DNA from: an uncultured Roseburia sp.
Lineage (GTDB): Bacteria > Bacillota > Clostridia > Lachnospirales > Lachnospiraceae
Length of the DNA: 12,914 nt
Assembly: GCA_934307185.1 (NCBI GenBank)
Contig: CAKRCJ010000034.1
Location: forward strand, 1 to 12,914
Direction of reading: 5' to 3'
Numbering within the stretch: the stretch's first letter is position 1; each line of letters opens with the position of its first letter. Below the pieces are notes generated by a model. It was given only the letters and a program-made list of their open reading frames with translations, ran no database searches and was not told the DNA's origin. Below, in pieces: positions 11,083-12,914 of this stretch. A program made the translations under genes and the position numbers.

Positions 11083-11502
11083 TTGACCGGAAATGAGTAT
11101 CAGAAATTAGCTATGCGTACAAATGACCATAAGGCAACAGATAGATTGCTTGGAAATATGCTGACATGTGACATAGGGTATTTAATACAGCAGAATTTAA
11201 TCGCAGAAGACGAGAATCATTTTGATATTGGCGGTATCTTCAATGCCTGCCTTGGATTGTCCGGTGAGGTTGGAGAGTTCAACGGCATGATTAAAAAGTG
11301 GATTTTCAACGAGAAGCCGCTTGATGTTGAACATGCAAAGAAAGAAGCGGGAGACATTTGCTGGTATCTGGCAATGCTTTGCGAATCCCTCGGTTGGAGT
11401 CTTGATGAGATTATGCAGATGAACGTAGATAAGCTCAAGGCGCGTTATCCGGAAGGATTTGACGTTGAAAGAGCGAACCACAGAGCGGAGGATGATGTGT
11501 AA
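11083..11502 (+). CDS. MazG-like nucleotide pyrophosphohydrolase
   Basis: The gene starts with TTG 11083-11085, set by AAGGGAG 7 nt upstream. The 139-residue product is an all-alpha NTP pyrophosphohydrolase of the MazG/dUTPase-2 superfamily. GEVGE gives Glu62-x2-Glu65 and KEAGD gives Glu88-x2-Asp91, the metal-binding E-x2-E and E-x2-D pairs, followed by ICWYLAMLCESLGW and KLKARYPEGF. Such enzymes hydrolyse (d)NTPs to NMPs and PPi. In phages they adjust nucleotide pools or lower host alarmones; substrate here is unknown. It leads a compact operon, with the next gene overlapping at TAATG. The full-length fold and both motifs are present. Confidence 0.86.
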   Translation: MTGNEYQKLAMRTNDHKATDRLLGNMLTCDIGYLIQQNLIAEDENHFDIGGIFNACLGLSGEVGEFNGMIKKWIFNEKPLDVEHAKKEAGDICWYLAMLCESLGWSLDEIMQMNVDKLKARYPEGFDVERANHRAEDDV

Positions 11503-11708
11503 TGGAAAGTTGCAAACAGTGTTGCGGAACTTGTGAATATGGTTCGTATGATGAAATAGACGGTTATATATGCGTAAACAGCGAAAGCGAATATGTAGCT
11601 GATTACACAGATTACGATTTCACTTGCGATGAATGGACAGAAAAGAGAAAAATAAGGAAAAACAAAGATTTCTCAACTGCCGGAGGTATAAACGATGGAA
11701 ATTATTAA
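11502..11708 (+). CDS. Cysteine-rich small protein, 68 aa
   Basis: The ATG overlaps the MazG-like stop (TAATG at 11500-11504), so translation is coupled. The product has Cys at CKQCCGTC, YICVNSES and FTCDEW, followed by a basic tail EKRKIRKNK. The Cys spacing and DYDFTCDEW end are like small putative metal-binding proteins I associate with clostridial phages. A structural zinc site is plausible; function is unknown. The next gene's ribosome site lies within its last codons, and its stop lies inside that gene. Confidence 0.72.
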   Translation: MESCKQCCGTCEYGSYDEIDGYICVNSESEYVADYTDYDFTCDEWTEKRKIRKNKDFSTAGGINDGNY

Positions 11709-11850
11709 AACGGTTGTAACTACACTGGATGTTTTACTTATTCTGCTATTATTTTTTATTGGCAGAGAAGTGAAAGACAAGCCGACGGCGATAGGATTTG
11801 GAAGTATCATAGTGTTACTGATTGCAAATATTTTTCTTATGTGGAGATGA
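11695..11850 (+). CDS. Two-helix membrane micropeptide, 51 aa
   Basis: ATG 11695-11697 follows GGAGG at 8 nt and overlaps the end of the Cys-rich gene by 14 bp. The product (MEIIKTVVTTLDVLLILLLF, then FIGREVKDKPTAIGFGSIIV and LLIANIFLMWR) shows two hydrophobic helices (about 6-22 and 32-50) around a short charged loop REVKDKP. A two-helix hairpin of this size suits a holin-like or small membrane regulator role, but the position in an early-type operon gives no proof. Confidence 0.62.
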   Translation: MEIIKTVVTTLDVLLILLLFFIGREVKDKPTAIGFGSIIVLLIANIFLMWR

Positions 11851-11854
11851 CGCA

Positions 11855-12022
11855 ATGGTTATATATGACCCTATATTTGGTATTTACTTCTTACCGCCAA
11901 TTTTAAGTGTGCTAGGAAGAATACATAAAATCAAAACAAAGGAGCCGGAACATTCCGGGGATTTTCTCAATTTGGATAGTGATGCCGAGCACCAGAGTGA
12001 GAAATCGGAGCATCCGGGATAA
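11855..12022 (+). CDS. Small protein with hydrophobic N-terminus, 55 aa
   Basis: ATG 11855-11857 has GGAG 8 nt upstream, inside the end of the previous gene, whose stop lies 4 nt before. A longer frame from 11822 lacks a ribosome site. Residues 1-20 (MVIYDPIFGIYFLPPILSVL) are hydrophobic, followed by basic GRIHKIKTK and a hydrophilic, Ser/Glu/Asp/His-rich tail ending EHPG. A membrane-anchored tail is possible. It is the last gene of the MazG-like operon. Confidence 0.52.
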   Translation: MVIYDPIFGIYFLPPILSVLGRIHKIKTKEPEHSGDFLNLDSDAEHQSEKSEHPG

Positions 12023-12075
12023 CTTAAGCCTGAATAAAATTCAAAATGAAAAATTTACTCGGCATTAAGTTTTTG
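12021..12075 (+). terminator. Weak terminator-like hairpin after the MazG operon
   Basis: AACTTAAGCC (12022-12031) and GGCATTAAGTT (12061-12071) pair with one bulge around an AT-rich loop, followed by TTTTG. A second hairpin without U tract, GGCAGC-AAAAAAGA-GCTGCC, lies at about 12102-12121. Confidence 0.35.
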
Positions 12076-12125
12076 AATGAATTCGTATAGGCTACTAAAC
12101 AGGCAGCAAAAAAGAGCTGCCATAA

Positions 12126-12198
12126 CGGAACATAAAACAGTTGGTAGAGCACTTGGATTGTATTCGAGCAGTTGCAGGTTCAAATCCTGCTGTTCCGA
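12126..12198 (+). tRNA. tRNA-Thr-like (anticodon TGT), D-stem degenerate
   Basis: Acceptor CGGAACA / TGTTCCG (7 bp), discriminator A. Anticodon stem CTTGG / TCGAG with loop ATTGTAT gives TGT at 12159-12161. T-arm GCAGG-TTCAAAT-CCTGC is perfect. The D-arm reads AAAC-AGTTGGTA-GAGC: the loop and 3' strand are canonical, but AAAC replaces the expected GCTC, leaving one pair. CCA is not encoded. It may be a decaying phage tRNA or one tolerating a weak D-arm. Confidence 0.68.
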
Positions 12199-12464
12199 TT
12201 GAGGAATGGATTTAACGATTCATTCCGTACAAGGTTTTTCTTCTGGGTGTTTCATTCACACCTCCTTTCACCACTAGGACGCTTCTGTTAAGGGCGGTGC
12301 GAGACCGTCCGGTGGTTATCACCGCGAAAAGCGGTTATTCATGGTTCGGGCATCTATCCCACGGTGTCCGAGTTGTGGAAAAGAGTTGCCGGTGAAAAGT
12401 TATAAACCGGATAGTGCAACGCATGGCACGAAAAATATGATTGCTAACCGTCTGATGGCGGTTT
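12199..12464. other. Hairpin-rich spacer between tRNA-like genes
   Basis: This 266-nt gap holds a run of hairpins: GGAATG / CATTCC (12203-12226), GGTGT-TTCATTC-ACACC (about 12247-12263), GGGCGGT-GCGAG-ACCGTCC, GGTG-GTTAT-CACC and CCGC-GAAAA-GCGG (about 12293-12334). CACCTCCTTTC at 12259-12269 equals the anti-Shine-Dalgarno end of 16S rRNA. An open frame from 12341 begins MVRASIPRCPSCGKEL, which looks like half a zinc ribbon, but it has no ribosome site and runs through the next tRNA-like gene. Nothing here is certain. Confidence 0.35.
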
Positions 12465-12551
12465 CGGAACGTAGCTTAATTGGTAAAAGTGGCGTGTACA
12501 CGGAAAACAACAACGAGAGCCGGATTGAAGGTTCGAATCCTTCCGTTCCGA
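12465..12551 (+). tRNA. tRNA-like gene with abnormal anticodon region (87 nt)
   Basis: Acceptor CGGAACG / CGTTCCG (7 bp), discriminator A, D-stem GCTT / AAGT with TTGGTA in the loop, and a perfect T-arm GAAGG-TTCGAAT-CCTTC are all clear. Between the D- and T-arms are 36-40 nt in which no 5-7-5 anticodon arm can be drawn; only TGGC (12490-12493) and GCCG (12519-12522) pair. They enclose the palindrome CGTGTACACG (12493-12502) and an A-rich stretch. Identity cannot be assigned. It may be a tRNA with an insertion, a non-decoding tRNA-like RNA, or a pseudogene. Confidence 0.55.
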
Positions 12552-12572
12552 TGGTGCCGAGCTGATCTGATA

Positions 12573-12599
12573 CTGTATGCGTAGCGCGGTCGCGTACAG
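12573..12599 (+). other. 9-bp hairpin between tRNA-like genes
   Basis: CTGTATGCG (12573-12581) pairs with CGCGTACAG (12591-12599), one G-T, around TAGCGCGGT. No U tract. It resembles the CTGTAAG / CTTACAG stem at 12780-12831 in its outer pairs. Confidence 0.4.
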
Positions 12600-12628
12600 A
12601 GATATGGAGTGAGGTGTCCGCGCATTTC

Positions 12629-12718
12629 TGGGAAGCGGCAACGATTGGCGGTGTTGCGGCTGACTGTAAATCAGTTCCCAAGTGGTAAACATTGGAGGTT
12701 CAATTCCTCTCTTCCTCA
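12629..12718 (+). tRNA. tRNA-Tyr (anticodon GTA)
   Basis: Anticodon stem GCTGA / TCAGT with loop CTGTAAA gives GTA at 12666-12668. D-stem GCAA / TTGC, long variable region of 18 nt as in class II tRNA-Tyr, T-arm GGAGG-TTCAATT-CCTCT. The acceptor TGGGAAG / CTTCCTC has a T-C mismatch at 1-72 and a G-T at 2-71. No encoded CCA. The variable region does not form a clean stem, so the gene may be somewhat degenerate. Confidence 0.78.
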
Positions 12719-12721
12719 TGT

Positions 12722-12831
12722 GGTTGGATAGCTACCAACTAGCAGGTAACTGGCAGATGCCCTGCGAAGATAAAAATAGCTGTAAGTGCTGCTTGATGGT
12801 CAAGCCTTAAATGCGGGCACGCAGCTTACAG
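12722..12831 (+). other. Serial hairpins, possible tRNA-derived structures
   Basis: Three hairpins in order: GTTGG-ATAGCTA-CCAAC (12723-12739, a 5-bp stem with 7-nt loop like an anticodon arm), GCAGG / CCTGC (12742-12765, whose loop TAACTGGCAGATGC recalls a tRNA-Leu D-arm), and CTGTAAG / CTTACAG (12780-12831). The last has a 7-bp acceptor-length stem around GCTTGA-TGG-TCAAGC and TGCG / CGCA hairpins. No T-arm consensus is present, so none is called a tRNA. Confidence 0.4.
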
Positions 12832-12841
12832 AAATGTACAT

Positions 12842-12913
12842 GGCTTGTTAGCTGAGATGGATTAGCGGCAGACTGAAAATCTGCAGAGGGTGGTTCGATA
12901 CCGCTGCAAGCCA
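12842..12913 (+). tRNA. tRNA-Phe (anticodon GAA)
   Basis: Acceptor GGCTTGT / GCAAGCC, D-stem GCTG / TAGC, anticodon stem GCAGA / TCTGC with loop CTGAAAA giving GAA at 12875-12877, T-arm GGTGG-TTCGATA-CCGCT, discriminator A. All arms pair with only G-T wobbles. The variable loop is 4 nt, one shorter than usual. CCA is not encoded as far as the window shows (next base C, then the end). Confidence 0.88.
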
Positions 12914-12914
12914 C

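Noticed and set aside
12341..12565. Open frame beginning MVRASIPRCPSCGKEL, half of a zinc ribbon
   Set aside because: It has only one Cys pair, no ribosome site, and its last third is the 87-nt tRNA-like gene. It may be a gene remnant but is not supported as a CDS.
12400..12719. Two leftward frames of 91-93 codons
   Set aside because: They run antisense through tRNA genes. Their GTEGFEPS/KRGIEPP-type sequences are the usual false proteins read from tRNA reverse strands.
12719..12780. A tRNA-Leu, from the TAACTGGCAGATGC segment
   Set aside because: Only the D-arm-like part matches; there is no T-arm, acceptor pairing or anticodon arm in register.
2883..12914. Calling the element a conjugative one (ICE) because of the LPD11-like gene
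   Set aside because: No relaxase, coupling protein or type IV secretion gene is present. The antirepressor, MazG-like gene and tRNAs point more to phage, but no structural phage gene is present either.

Overview
The window looks like the chromosome of an anaerobic, endospore-forming Firmicute of the Clostridia, most likely Lachnospiraceae-like, interrupted by one end of a mobile element. The grounds are a SpoIIP C-terminus, a clostridial-type S8 peptidase, strong GGAGG ribosome sites throughout and low GC. The genus cannot be fixed from this sequence.

Host part (1 to about 2882): the last codons of spoIIP (+), a long imperfect inverted repeat, asnB (asparagine synthetase B, leftward), and the first half of an S8 subtilisin-like peptidase. 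The peptidase is cut off just after its catalytic-histidine motif (SGHGTHV) and continues into ten unrelated codons. This marks the probable left boundary of the element at about 2882. The other end, with the catalytic-serine half, is not in the window.

Element, left arm (about 2883 to 5448): a leftward cluster of small genes. Several are only 41 to 57 codons but have good Shine-Dalgarno sequences and coupled starts. Recognisable among them are an LPD11-like protein and a membrane micropeptide. A 43-nt tRNA-like minihelix (acceptor stem plus T-arm only) sits between two of these genes.

Element, regulatory middle (5448 to 9230): three consecutive modules share one plan. Each has a single-domain XRE/Cro-type HTH gene pointing right, a leftward promoter for small genes pointing away, and its own operator family in between. 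The first XRE protein has a 31-bp perfect palindrome, the second has ACACT-N4-AGTGT sites, and the third has six copies of a TACAYGATAATAGA element. A BRO-N/KilAC antirepressor follows the second XRE gene behind an intrinsic terminator. A HicA/HicB-like toxin-antitoxin pair follows the third, and its promoter carries the same repeats as the third XRE promoter.

Element, right part (9230 to 12914): palindromic operator-like sites, a GC-rich structured leader ending in a strong terminator, a mosaic DNA-binding protein gene resembling phage small-terminase-type proteins, and a repeat-rich noncoding stretch. A rightward set of small genes follows, including a MazG-like nucleotide pyrophosphohydrolase, a Cys-rich protein and two membrane micropeptides. 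Last is a tRNA cluster: Thr-like(TGT), an undecodable tRNA-like, Tyr(GTA) and Phe(GAA), interleaved with hairpins.

The antirepressor, the MazG-like enzyme, the tRNA cluster and the many tiny early genes favour a prophage or phage-like integrative element. No integrase, large terminase, capsid, relaxase or replication gene is visible, so the element type is an inference.
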